Origin: Boseongicola sp. SB0662_bin_57
Lineage (GTDB): Bacteria > Pseudomonadota > Alphaproteobacteria > Rhodobacterales > Rhodobacteraceae
Reading direction: 5' to 3'
DNA length: 24,810 nt
Assembly: GCA_009839535.1 (NCBI GenBank)
Contig: VXPN01000191.1
Span: 1 to 24,810, forward strand
Shown: positions 7,553 through 15,066 of the stretch, in pieces
Layout: every line of letters begins with the position of its first letter
How positions within the stretch are numbered: the stretch's first letter is position 1
Notes under the pieces: model-generated
Seen by the model: the letters and a program-made list of their open reading frames with translations, nothing else
The model's database searches: none
What the model was told of the DNA's origin: nothing
Program-made: the position numbers and the translations under genes

Positions 7553-9412
7553 CTAGCGCCAAGTCGCAAGACGGTCGCGGCATATCTCGAGCATCTGTTC
7601 GGCCTTGGAATGCAGTTCGGCATTGAGATTCGGGACATCCGGCAAGGCAACCTGATCGAGTCCTGTTTCAAGACCGAACAGCAGCTCGTTCATTGCGTCA
7701 TCGGCGGCATGTGCGGGTATCCCGGCAGTCGCTGCCATGCGAAGGAAGTCGGCGCGGCGGAGGCGGTCATCCTTGCCGTTCAGCCTGAGGGCCATCCGGT
7801 CATGCTCCAGCCCCGGAAATACACGGGTGGTCACGGCATCGTAGAGCGGAGCCAACCGCACGCTCCGGAAAGCGGCCGCTCCCGGAGAGGCGATCTTGAG
7901 CAAGGCAAGGTTCTTGAGATGCATGTCTCCGTCGGCAATGAGCCAGGCAAACAGCGCGCGCTTAAGGATGAGCAACAGGTCTTTCTCGGGCTCGGTTGAG
8001 AGAGGTCGCACGCCGCGAGCGATCCGCTCGATCGTGCTGTCGTATTTTGCTTCAGGGGGCAGGTCGAGAACCGAACAGATATCTTCCAGAGCAATGCGGC
8101 GGTCATCATCGTTGCCGCTGGAAATGTCAAAGCGCTCGACAATCAGCGCCGGTGGCATTCCGTCCGGCATAGCTGCCAATGCAACAGCCGACGTTTCAAG
8201 TCCGGCGGCCAGCCCCAAAGTCATCGACAGATACTCGACGACCGGCAACGCCTGAAACCCGCTGGTGCCAGCAGGCTTCAGGATGTGCGTAAAGGGCATT
8301 GTGGTGCTAGGAACCAAGCGCCCTTTTGGATCAAGATGCATCGGCGCCTTGATCTGTACGCCTGACAAACGCGGTGTTCGCGTGCTTGCAAACAGGCGCG
8401 CGAGATTTTCCTCGAAGTTCTGCTCGATGTCACCACGTGCCGGTCCCTCATAGCGACCGGTGAATGCGCCATTGTTGCAGAATTCACCGAGGCGAGCGGA
8501 CAGGCGATCCGCCGGCAGTGCCGCAATCTCGGAGGGATCCGAACTGATCGTGATGTTTGACATGTAACGCTTGCCGGAACGCAACGTTCCGCGCTCATCA
8601 TTCTCCTTGAGAACGCGCTCCAACCAGCCTTCGGGCAAGAGCGAAAGAATGAAGGGCGGCAGCTTGCCGGGCGTGCGTTGCTGCACCAATGGAAGGTCGA
8701 AGCCCTTCTCGGCCTGCCAACGCCACTCAAAGCCGTCGTGACGCAACTCGCCAATCGGCTGACCATGCCATGCCACGGTGAAGTTCAAGGCAGCTTCATT
8801 GCGCACCTCGATCAGCGATGGAGACTTCACGAGGTAGCGCTCAGCTTGCTCGCCCTCGCGGTACCATTCGTTTTCGCGGGCAAGGGCCCACAGGGCATCG
8901 GCGGACCTCTTGGGATCGCCGTATTCTTCAACCAGGCGGGCCACGAGTGAGGTGCGCATGTCTTGGTCGATCGAGGCGGCGTGTTCGCTGCGCAGACGGA
9001 AGGCTTCAAGGAACCGGAGCCGAAGCGAGGAAACATCGACCCGGAACTCCCCGAGCCCGTCCGCGATCAAGGCCTGCGCGGTTGAAGGATGGGCTGGTGC
9101 GACATTCTGAATGATCTCCAGCGTCCTGATCCGGGTGCGCTGGGAGCGCGGACCACTAATGTACAATCGCCCATCTCGGGTCGGTGCCAGCAACACGGCA
9201 CTTGCAGCGGACAGGTAAGCCCGCGGATAGAGATAGTTGGCTATGCGCACGGCGTGCCGCAGTACGACTCCATTGATGTCCTCTTCGGCGTCGGCGTAGA
9301 TGCCGCGCATGAGCTGCACCATTCGACCTGTTTCAGTTCGATAGTAGGCGCTGTCGCTGTCCAGGTTTTCGCCAATGAGGTAGAGCATCTTTCCGTTTTT
9401 CTCGTGTTTCAT
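7553..9412 (-). CDS. fused AbiEi-like antitoxin domain / HipA-family kinase toxin
   Basis: This 619-residue protein joins two parts usually encoded separately. Residues ~1-195 resemble the AbiEi-type antitoxin/regulator: MRGIYADAEED, then YPRAYLSAASAVLL and GRLYISGPR. Residues ~205-290 match the HipA N-terminal subdomain (FTVAWHGQPIGEL...LSLLPEGW) and ~345-605 the HipA kinase core: SGVQIK (350-355), Lys379 in HILKP, catalytic Asp496 with Asn501 in DGDMHLKN, and metal-binding Asp525 in PLYDAVTT. HipA toxins are Ser/Thr kinases that, in studied cases, phosphorylate aminoacyl-tRNA synthetases and stop growth. No HipB-like helix-turn-helix gene lies upstream, so the N-terminal domain may be a built-in antitoxin. 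The ATG at 9412 is the longest start; 9388 is an alternative. The family call for the kinase is firm, that for the N-terminal domain is from pattern memory. Confidence 0.85.
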   Translation of the reverse strand: MKHEKNGKMLYLIGENLDSDSAYYRTETGRMVQLMRGIYADAEEDINGVVLRHAVRIANYLYPRAYLSAASAVLLAPTRDGRLYISGPRSQRTRIRTLEIIQNVAPAHPSTAQALIADGLGEFRVDVSSLRLRFLEAFRLRSEHAASIDQDMRTSLVARLVEEYGDPKRSADALWALARENEWYREGEQAERYLVKSPSLIEVRNEAALNFTVAWHGQPIGELRHDGFEWRWQAEKGFDLPLVQQRTPGKLPPFILSLLPEGWLERVLKENDERGTLRSGKRYMSNITISSDPSEIAALPADRLSARLGEFCNNGAFTGRYEGPARGDIEQNFEENLARLFASTRTPRLSGVQIKAPMHLDPKGRLVPSTTMPFTHILKPAGTSGFQALPVVEYLSMTLGLAAGLETSAVALAAMPDGMPPALIVERFDISSGNDDDRRIALEDICSVLDLPPEAKYDSTIERIARGVRPLSTEPEKDLLLILKRALFAWLIADGDMHLKNLALLKIASPGAAAFRSVRLAPLYDAVTTRVFPGLEHDRMALRLNGKDDRLRRADFLRMAATAGIPAHAADDAMNELLFGLETGLDQVALPDVPNLNAELHSKAEQMLEICRDRLATWR

Positions 9413-9792
9413 ATACGTAAAGTTTGGAATGCCGATCCAAAAATGTCAAGAAATTCCGCATTTGTCGTATTTCAAGCACGCGAAAAACGGAAAAAGGTGA
9501 CTCTGCCGGACTGGACAAGCACTCACGACATCATGTTGACCATCATCGCGAGCCTGCCACCCAACACGACCACCATGACAATGACCAGTCGGATGATGGT
9601 GTCCAAGACATCGATCTTGCCACGCAGGATGGGTCGATTCCCGGCAGGACGGCCAGTCTCGACCATGATCGCATCGGCTACCGCTACATGGCAACACGTT
9701 CACCCCTGCGGCCCGCCTGCAGTGAACCGACGACTTCTATCCCTTCAACGGCAAGATGTCGATTCCGACAAGAGCGGTTCGAAAAGCTGAAA
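9413..9792. other. gap between the HipA-like and M29-like genes
   Basis: This 380-bp stretch holds only a possible 47-residue membrane protein (9523-9666, minus; listed separately). The remaining sequence shows no recognisable gene. TTACGTATATG directly at the HipA-like start includes a TACGTA palindrome that is too short to interpret. Confidence 0.5.
9523..9666 (-). CDS. possible small single-span membrane protein
   Basis: A 47-codon frame runs from ATG 9666 to TGA 9523-9525. It encodes a polar N-terminus (MVETGRPAGNRP), a basic Arg-Gly-Lys patch and a hydrophobic stretch TIIRLVIVMVVVLGGRLAMM that could span the membrane once. Small proteins of this layout are common in alphaproteobacteria, but I recognise no named family, and the Shine-Dalgarno sequence is weak. 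It lies upstream of the HipA-like gene on the same strand with a 110-bp gap. It may equally be a remnant of a longer gene. Confidence 0.35.
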   Translation of the reverse strand: MVETGRPAGNRPILRGKIDVLDTIIRLVIVMVVVLGGRLAMMVNMMS

Positions 9793-10881
9793 CTATGCAG
9801 CCGCTGACATGCCGATGTCTCGGTCTGGATGCTCGAAGAGACTTGCCGCACAAGGATAGCGCGACAGGATGTCAGCGCCTCCTGGCAAGAGGTCCGCCTT
9901 GAAATTCCCGTGTTCCCAATATTTTACACCGTCAACTTCAATCGTTGGGTCGATCACGTTCCAGGAAATCTCGCCCGGCGCATACGCGCCGCAGGTGTGA
10001 AAGTGGAGAACGCGGGGATTGCCGAACGCCACGCCGCCCCAACGCTCGTAGCTTGATCTGGCATCCCAGGGAAACCCGCAACCCGGGTGAATGCCGGCAT
10101 GCCAGGAATGAACGAAGTTCCGGTCGATGCCAAAAAGGCCTGACATCCGGTCGCAGTGGGCATTCGCGCGTTCGACATCCAGGGGATCACCCTCGAATCC
10201 TGCGAGCCGCCCGTCGCTGAGCAATGCGTGGACCGGCCCGTCAAAATGGATGGTGTAGTCGTCATAGTATCGCGAACCGGTACCGGTCAAGAAGCCGGGC
10301 AAGGCAATCCGGCCGCTGAACCCGGTCGCAGGCACGGGCGTGAAAACGGACATCGGGAATCGCATGATCGTCGTGTCGCTCTCGGGACCGAGGACAATGC
10401 TGGACTTTCCCACCACGTCGGAACCGGCCGGGCAGGTGATCCGGACTTCATCGGCGCGAGAAATCACGGAATTCGCCTCGTTCTTGAGTTCCAGGAATGC
10501 CGCATGGTGGGCGTTGCCGAACCCGGTGCCGAGCAGGTGAGCGTTCAGCGCGAAGCTGACGATGACCTTCTTGCCCCGCGGCATGTCGGAGAAACGGAGC
10601 TGGTCACCGAGCCGGGCCAGAAAGAGGATGATGTCGAAGTCCTGCATCCGTTGGCGCAGCTCTTCCGAAAGATGGGGCTCTTCGGCGTCAAAGCCGACAT
10701 CCATGACGTCGACGGCAAGGCCGATGCGTTTCGCTTCCCTGGCCACGCACGCATGCGTGTCGTCGTCAAAGTAGCCATGGTCCGAAGGCTCGTAGGCAAT
10801 GAGCAGCCGGTCCCCTGGCCTTGCTTCGGCGCAGTTCACCAGGAGGTTTCTGGCACCTAGCGAAGGGGTCATTTCCGCCAT
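9793..10881 (-). CDS. M29 aminopeptidase-like (NicX-superfamily) protein
   Basis: The 362-residue protein resembles the M29 metallopeptidase fold that also includes 2,5-dihydroxypyridine dioxygenase (NicX). Cues are ARNLLVNCAEARPGDRLLI at the N-terminus, an RADEVRITCPAGSDVVG segment in the middle and the C-terminal GIHPG...RWGGVAFGN...EVDGVKYW module. The His-x-Asp metal motif that NicX carries near its C-terminus appears to be replaced (SWN), so neither peptidase nor ring-cleaving activity can be assumed. The gene is divergent from the GcvA-like regulator, with an ATTAG-N5-CTAAT element between them, suggesting it is that regulator's target. ATG 10881 was chosen, with ATG 10872 as an alternative. 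A ~97% identical truncated copy of its 3' part lies 3.1 kb away. Confidence 0.6.
   Translation of the reverse strand: MAEMTPSLGARNLLVNCAEARPGDRLLIAYEPSDHGYFDDDTHACVAREAKRIGLAVDVMDVGFDAEEPHLSEELRQRMQDFDIILFLARLGDQLRFSDMPRGKKVIVSFALNAHLLGTGFGNAHHAAFLELKNEANSVISRADEVRITCPAGSDVVGKSSIVLGPESDTTIMRFPMSVFTPVPATGFSGRIALPGFLTGTGSRYYDDYTIHFDGPVHALLSDGRLAGFEGDPLDVERANAHCDRMSGLFGIDRNFVHSWHAGIHPGCGFPWDARSSYERWGGVAFGNPRVLHFHTCGAYAPGEISWNVIDPTIEVDGVKYWEHGNFKADLLPGGADILSRYPCAASLFEHPDRDIGMSAAA
9915..10246 (-). repeat. direct repeat partner of 6784-7115
   Basis: This 332-bp part of the M29-like gene is repeated in the same orientation at 6784-7115 with about 97% identity and no gaps. The repeat edges carry no inverted repeats typical of insertion sequences. 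The two copies could recombine and delete the 3.1 kb between them, including the ankyrin fragment and the HipA-like gene. Confidence 0.9.
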
Positions 10882-10961
10882 CTCGGACCAACCAATTTCC
10901 GTTCAAGTCGATCATCCGGCCACGGACCCTCTTGCGCCATTTGAATGTCGTTATGCCAATC

Positions 10962-10976
10962 ATTAGACTGGCTAAT
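10962..10976. promoter_or_regulatory. GcvA/LysR-type operator (copy 1), divergent promoter region
   Basis: ATTAG-ACTGG-CTAAT is a perfect 5-bp inverted repeat with a 5-base spacer and a T-N11-A core, the classic LysR-box layout. CTAAT is the half-site reported for E. coli GcvA, and the adjacent regulator is GcvA-like. It lies between the divergent M29-like and LysR genes and abuts the regulator's possible ATG at 10977. TTGAAT (10941-10946) and TAGACT (10964-10969) with 17 bases between them could form the regulator's own promoter, which the site would then overlap. Confidence 0.65.
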
Positions 10977-11915
10977 ATGATAATCAACATGCCATTCGCC
11001 TCCCTGCGCGCCTTCGAGGCTGTGTGTCGGCTGTCCAACTTCTCGGCGGCCGCCGCGGAGCTGGGTGTCAGCCAGAGCGCGATCAGCCAGCACGTGAAGG
11101 TGCTGGAGGAATGGCTGGGCCAGGACCTTCTCCTTCGAGGCGCCCGCAGGTCGGAGCCGACGCTGGAAGGAGAGAGACTTGGCCGCGCGATCTCGGAAGG
11201 CCTGGGACGCTTGTCGGATGTCTGCATCGACCTGAGGGACAGGAAGCGGGCCGACAGAACGATCATCATCAGCTGCCTGCCGGGCTTTGCCTTTACATGG
11301 CTTTTCCCGAGACTGCTGCGCTTTGATCTTGCGCACCCGGATCTGTCCATTTCGATCACCACCGATACCGGACAGCTGCCGTTTTCGGGTACCGACGCGG
11401 ACGTTGGAATTCGGTACGGGCTCGGCGACAATCCCGGATTCCATGTCGAGCGACTCATGCCGGAACGCCTGTTTCCCGTTTGCGCTCCAGCGCTCCAGGA
11501 TGGCGTGCCCGGGCTGGCGACCCTTTCGGATCTTGCGCATCACACAGTGCTCCAGGACGAGAACCGGAACTTTGGCGCTTCAAGCCCGACATGGGAATAC
11601 TGGGCCAGGGAAGCCGGCGTCAGGCTGCCCGATCCAATGCGCACCAGACGTCTGGGCCAATCGAACCTGGTCATTCAGGCGGCAATCGAAGGACTCGGTG
11701 TTGCCTTGGGCCGAGAGCCGCTTGTCGTCGACGCCCTCGTCGACGGCAAGCTGGTGAGGCCGTTTCCCGAGATCGTTTCGTCGCCGCTGTCCTACTGGCT
11801 GGTCTGTCGAGCCGGGATGCTGGAAAGCGCCAAGGTGCAGGTGTTCATGTCCTGGATCAAGTCCGAGGCCGCCAACCAGCCGCAGATTCCCGGATTTGCG
11901 AAGTCAAATGATTAG
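10977..11915 (+). CDS. LysR-family transcriptional regulator, GcvA-like
   Basis: This ~312-residue LysR regulator has an N-terminal winged helix-turn-helix: LRAFEAVCRLSNFSAAAAEL followed by SQSAISQHVKVLEEWLG, the recognition helix region. The C-terminal effector domain starts near residue 90, with LPGFAFTWLFPRL and DADVGIRYGLG, typical of the GcvA subgroup that regulates glycine and amine catabolism genes. ATG 10977 is used; ATG 10989 gives a 308-residue protein and is equally likely, since neither has a strong Shine-Dalgarno sequence. Identical inverted repeats flank the gene (10962-10976 and 11911-11925, the latter over its stop codon). I infer that it controls itself, the divergent M29-like gene and the downstream Rieske/P450 pair. 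The effector is unknown. Confidence 0.9.
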   Translation: MIINMPFASLRAFEAVCRLSNFSAAAAELGVSQSAISQHVKVLEEWLGQDLLLRGARRSEPTLEGERLGRAISEGLGRLSDVCIDLRDRKRADRTIIISCLPGFAFTWLFPRLLRFDLAHPDLSISITTDTGQLPFSGTDADVGIRYGLGDNPGFHVERLMPERLFPVCAPALQDGVPGLATLSDLAHHTVLQDENRNFGASSPTWEYWAREAGVRLPDPMRTRRLGQSNLVIQAAIEGLGVALGREPLVVDALVDGKLVRPFPEIVSSPLSYWLVCRAGMLESAKVQVFMSWIKSEAANQPQIPGFAKSND

Positions 11916-11925
11916 CCCAGCTAAT
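11911..11925. promoter_or_regulatory. GcvA/LysR-type operator (copy 2), upstream of the Rieske oxygenase
   Basis: ATTAG-CCCAG-CTAAT repeats the two half-sites and spacing of copy 1 with an unrelated spacer, so the arms are conserved independently of the loop, as expected for a protein-binding site. It overlaps the LysR stop codon (TAG 11913-11915) and lies 81 bp upstream of the Rieske oxygenase start, a usual distance for LysR activation. No convincing -35/-10 pair was found behind it. Confidence 0.65.
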
Positions 11926-12005
11926 GGCCTGCATTATCGGATGGTGCTGGACCCGAGCGTCTGCAATGTCTCATGCTGTGTCAGCCGCAGGAAGGGAGCG
12001 CGCAC

Positions 12006-13055
12006 ATGTTTCTAAGAAACTGCTGGTACGTTGCGGGATGGAGCGACGAGGTCGGCCGGGAACTCAAGGCCGAGACGTTTCTTGGCGAGGAGATCGTGTT
12101 CTACAGGCAGGAGGACGGCAAGCCGGTTGCGCTCGAAGACGCGTGCCCGCACCGAAAGCTGCCGCTGTCGGACGGGACTCTCAAGGGTGATCACGTCGAA
12201 TGCGGCTATCATGGCCTGACCTTCGATTGCAGCGGGGCATGCGTCGCGGCGCCCACGCAGCAGAACAACCTGCCTCGCCGTGCCGTCGTGAAGTCCTACC
12301 CGGTCGTTGATCGCTATCGATTCCTCTGGATCTGGATGGGGGATCCGGCGCTGGCTGATCCGGACAGGATATTCCCGATCGAGAATTTCGACGATCCTGC
12401 CTGGGGCAAGACGGATGGCGGGGTCCTGGACATCGACTGCAACTACCTGTGGGTCTGCGACAACCTGCTCGATCCAAGTCACGTCGCCTGGGTGCACGTG
12501 ACCTCCTTTGCCGGGGCAGGAACGGACGAGGAACCGCTGAATGTCGAGAAGACGGACCGCGGTGTCGTGGTATCGCGATGGATTGCGGACAAGCCGGCGT
12601 CACCATACTATGCGAAGCTTGTCTCGTTCGAAGGCAACTGCGACCGGCTGCAGCACTACGAGATGTGCATGCCGGCGATCGGTCTCAACAAGTCGATTTA
12701 CACGCCCGTAGGCACGGGCGGATACGGGAAGGATCCGGTCGCGGAGACTTTCGTCAACATCTCCTACAACTTCATGACGCCCATAGACGAAGACCGGACA
12801 CGCTATTTCTGGTTCCAGCATCGGAACTCCGACCCCGACAACCAGGAAGTGTCGGAGTTCATGAACAATGGCGCCCGAATGGCCTTCGAAGAGGATCGCA
12901 CCGTTCTCGAAAAGGTTCACCTCGGGATGAAGCGCAAAAGGACTCCAAGCATCGATCTTGGTCTTGATGCCGGAGCCAAGCAGTTTCGCCTGATGCTCGG
13001 CCGCGCAATCGAGGCTGAAGGCACGTCCAGGGGCGCGATGCAGCCAGAGACATGA
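12006..13055 (+). CDS. Rieske non-haem iron oxygenase, alpha subunit (VanA/demethylase-like)
   Basis: This 349-residue protein is a Rieske-type oxygenase of the single-component-alpha (vanillate O-demethylase/dicamba demethylase-like) type. The Rieske cluster ligands are Cys47-x-His49 and Cys66-x2-His69. The mononuclear iron site is DNLLDPSHVAWVH, with bridging Asp156 and ligands His159 and His164, and the distal carboxylate is probably Asp297 in EEDRTVLE. Family members remove O- or N-methyl groups or hydroxylate rings, using electrons from a ferredoxin reductase not found here. The start at ATG 12006 has AAGGGAG about 8 bases upstream; an in-frame ATG at 11973 lacks this. The stop overlaps the P450 start (ATGA), so the two are translated together. 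The substrate is unknown; an N-methyl compound is a guess from context. Confidence 0.9.
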   Translation: MFLRNCWYVAGWSDEVGRELKAETFLGEEIVFYRQEDGKPVALEDACPHRKLPLSDGTLKGDHVECGYHGLTFDCSGACVAAPTQQNNLPRRAVVKSYPVVDRYRFLWIWMGDPALADPDRIFPIENFDDPAWGKTDGGVLDIDCNYLWVCDNLLDPSHVAWVHVTSFAGAGTDEEPLNVEKTDRGVVVSRWIADKPASPYYAKLVSFEGNCDRLQHYEMCMPAIGLNKSIYTPVGTGGYGKDPVAETFVNISYNFMTPIDEDRTRYFWFQHRNSDPDNQEVSEFMNNGARMAFEEDRTVLEKVHLGMKRKRTPSIDLGLDAGAKQFRLMLGRAIEAEGTSRGAMQPET

Positions 13056-14299
13056 CGATGCCGCGCGCAGTCTCCGATCTGCCGGTCCTCGACTTCTCGA
13101 GTGTCGAATACCGGAGTGCACCGTTTCCGGTCCTGTCGGGATGGGCGCAGAAATGGAAGATCGCGCAAAGCGAACGTGGCGTGGAGCTTCTCGACTACGA
13201 ACTGTGCAGGAACGCGATTGTCGACCGGAACCTTGGAACAGGCCATCCCAGGCTCATCGAACTCCTGGGCCTCCCGGAAGGCCGGCCGCTTGAATACAAG
13301 CGCAACTCGATCTCTTTCCACGATCGAGGCGACCGCCGCCGTGATCTCAGGCGCCCTCTCACAAGGCTGTTGAGCGAGGAGGCGGCCGAGAGCTTCCGGC
13401 CCGACATTCGCGAGGTCGTGACCGAAATCGTGGACGCGATTCCCACGGACCGACCCGTGGATCTCATCTCATCGCTGTGCGACAGGATTCCCTCTGCCGT
13501 CTATTGCCACTGGGTCGGCGCGCCGATGAGCGATGCCGATTTCGTCGCGCGGACATCGCACACCGTCCAGCAGGTTCACACGCGCGATCCCCGACATACG
13601 CCTGCCGTCGTCGAGGCATTCGAAACCCTCATCGACTACGTCGACGAACGCATTGCCGCCCGCCGCCGGACCCTCGGGGAAGACCTGCTTTCCGATCTCA
13701 TCCGGGCCGAGGATGCAGGACAGCTGAACGCCGACGATCTGCGCAACTGGGTCATCAAGCTGGCGGAAGCCAACACGGACAACTCGTCGCACCAGATCGC
13801 GATCGCCATCATCGAGCTCGCGTCGCGGCCAGGCATATGGACGCAGCTTGGCACGCAGCCGGAACTTGTTCCACGCGCCGTTCAGGAAGTGATGCGGTAC
13901 CATCCGCGTACCATTTCCACGTCGCGCGAGGTCCTGTCGGAAACGGAGCTTGACGGGGTTGCCTTGCCACAGGGAACCCCGGTCTTCGCAAATGTCGGCG
14001 CGACTCACTGGAATGCAGAATACTATTCGGCCCCTGAGGTCTTCGACATCGACCGCACGGACGAGCCTCTGCATCTGAACTTCGGTGGTGGCGTGTTCTC
14101 GTGCATCGGGCGTTTCATCGTAACCGTGGAGGTCGAGGAGACGATTGCCCTGCTCGCAGAGCGATTTCCCGGCCTGGCGCTGGAAGCCACTGGATTCGCA
14201 CATTCACCCATGTTCACGTCTGTCACGCAGCTGCTGGCACGGCTGGAGCCTGAAGATTCGCAGCGCCGCGCCATGCCAAGTCGCTATGCCGCCTCGTAG
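13052..14299 (+). CDS. cytochrome P450
   Basis: This 415-residue bacterial P450 is soluble, with no membrane anchor. The haem-binding loop FGGGVFSCIGR places the axial thiolate at Cys351, and the K-helix ExxR motif is EVMR in a QEVMRYHPRT context. In the I-helix the usual Gly-x-Asp/Glu-Thr is replaced by Asn241-Thr242-Asp243-Asn244: the conserved threonine is an asparagine, as known for P450cin, where it affects oxygen activation. It is coupled to the Rieske oxygenase by an ATGA overlap, so both probably act in one pathway. No dedicated 2Fe-2S P450 ferredoxin was found; the Rieske ferredoxin at 4269-4589 is a conceivable but unproven donor. Its 3' end overlaps the convergent dioxygenase gene by 16 bp. 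Confidence 0.93.
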   Translation: MTMPRAVSDLPVLDFSSVEYRSAPFPVLSGWAQKWKIAQSERGVELLDYELCRNAIVDRNLGTGHPRLIELLGLPEGRPLEYKRNSISFHDRGDRRRDLRRPLTRLLSEEAAESFRPDIREVVTEIVDAIPTDRPVDLISSLCDRIPSAVYCHWVGAPMSDADFVARTSHTVQQVHTRDPRHTPAVVEAFETLIDYVDERIAARRRTLGEDLLSDLIRAEDAGQLNADDLRNWVIKLAEANTDNSSHQIAIAIIELASRPGIWTQLGTQPELVPRAVQEVMRYHPRTISTSREVLSETELDGVALPQGTPVFANVGATHWNAEYYSAPEVFDIDRTDEPLHLNFGGGVFSCIGRFIVTVEVEETIALLAERFPGLALEATGFAHSPMFTSVTQLLARLEPEDSQRRAMPSRYAAS

Positions 14300-15066
14300 A
14301 CCAGCGGGAACTTCTCGCCAAAGAACGGGGAACCGTCCGCCATGCCAGGATCGTGCAGCCACTCCGTGACAGTGTCGCGGGGCTGGTAGGTCGCGCCTTC
14401 GCAGGCGAACCGGATCGCGTATCCCCGTCTGCGGCGGGTGCTCGTTCGATTGCCCATGGCTGAATGCACGATCATCCCGTCGAAGGCGAGCGCATCGCCT
14501 GGCTCCATGTCGAAATGGATGATGCGATGCCTGTCACGCTCCGCCTCGAAATCCGGCATGTCGGAGTACTCTGGGCTGTCCTCCTCCAGGTAGTGGAGGA
14601 ATGCACCAAGTTGGTCCGTCTTGAATGGCCGGTACTTGGCGCCCCAGGCGTGGGAACCGGGAATGAACTCAAGCGCGCCGTTGTCCGGGTCGACCGGATC
14701 GAGCGCGATCCACATCGTCATGATGGGGCCGACGACGGGCCAATAGGGCTGGTCGGTGTGCCAACCCGTTTGCGTCCTGGTCCCGGGCTCCTTGACGAAG
14801 AGCTGGTCGAACATGAGGGACGTCCAGCTTGATCCTGCCACTTCTGCCACGCGCTGCCCGATGTCTGAAGTCAGGCAGAAATCCTGAAACGTTCCGGGAT
14901 GCTCGCGCATGTTCTTGTAGGCGAAATATCGTTCGCCCTTCTTCACTTCTTCGTCGACGGCAGAGCGCAGACGCTCCAGCCAGCCCTCGGTCAGGACATT
15001 CTTCAGAAGAACCACGCCTTCCCTGGCATAGGATTCCTGGATGCCTATCTTGTCTGGAGTTGCCAA
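14284..15066 (-). CDS. phytanoyl-CoA dioxygenase (PhyH) family Fe(II)/2-oxoglutarate enzyme
   Basis: This ~260-residue PhyH-family protein contains the facial triad H103-x-D105 (GWHTDQPYW) and distal His201 (IVHSAMGN), with Arg211/Arg212 as candidates for binding 2-oxoglutarate. Such enzymes hydroxylate acyl-CoAs or, in bacteria, small molecules such as ectoine. The frame is open far upstream, across the antisense of dksA, but homology begins near the TTG at 15066-15064 (LATPDKIGIQ), which has AAGGGAAGG just upstream; this TTG is chosen as the start. Transcribed towards the P450, it shares 16 bp with its 3' end. It is presumably part of the same pathway, although no ATTAG-N5-CTAAT element was seen upstream of it, so regulation may differ. 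Confidence 0.88.
   Translation of the reverse strand: MATPDKIGIQESYAREGVVLLKNVLTEGWLERLRSAVDEEVKKGERYFAYKNMREHPGTFQDFCLTSDIGQRVAEVAGSSWTSLMFDQLFVKEPGTRTQTGWHTDQPYWPVVGPIMTMWIALDPVDPDNGALEFIPGSHAWGAKYRPFKTDQLGAFLHYLEEDSPEYSDMPDFEAERDRHRIIHFDMEPGDALAFDGMIVHSAMGNRTSTRRRRGYAIRFACEGATYQPRDTVTEWLHDPGMADGSPFFGEKFPLVYEAA

Noticed and set aside
9413..9792. A HipB-like helix-turn-helix antitoxin gene upstream of the HipA-like gene
   Set aside because: No frame in this gap encodes a helix-turn-helix motif; only a small hydrophobic frame is present.
6784..10246. The 332-bp repeats as ends of a composite transposon or insertion sequence
   Set aside because: The repeats are parts of a gene, have no terminal inverted repeats, and no transposase lies between them.
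9793..10881. Calling the M29-like gene nicX (2,5-dihydroxypyridine dioxygenase)
   Set aside because: The fold-level resemblance is there, but the His-x-Asp iron motif near the C-terminus seems to be replaced by Ser-Trp-Asn, so a specific enzymatic name is not justified.
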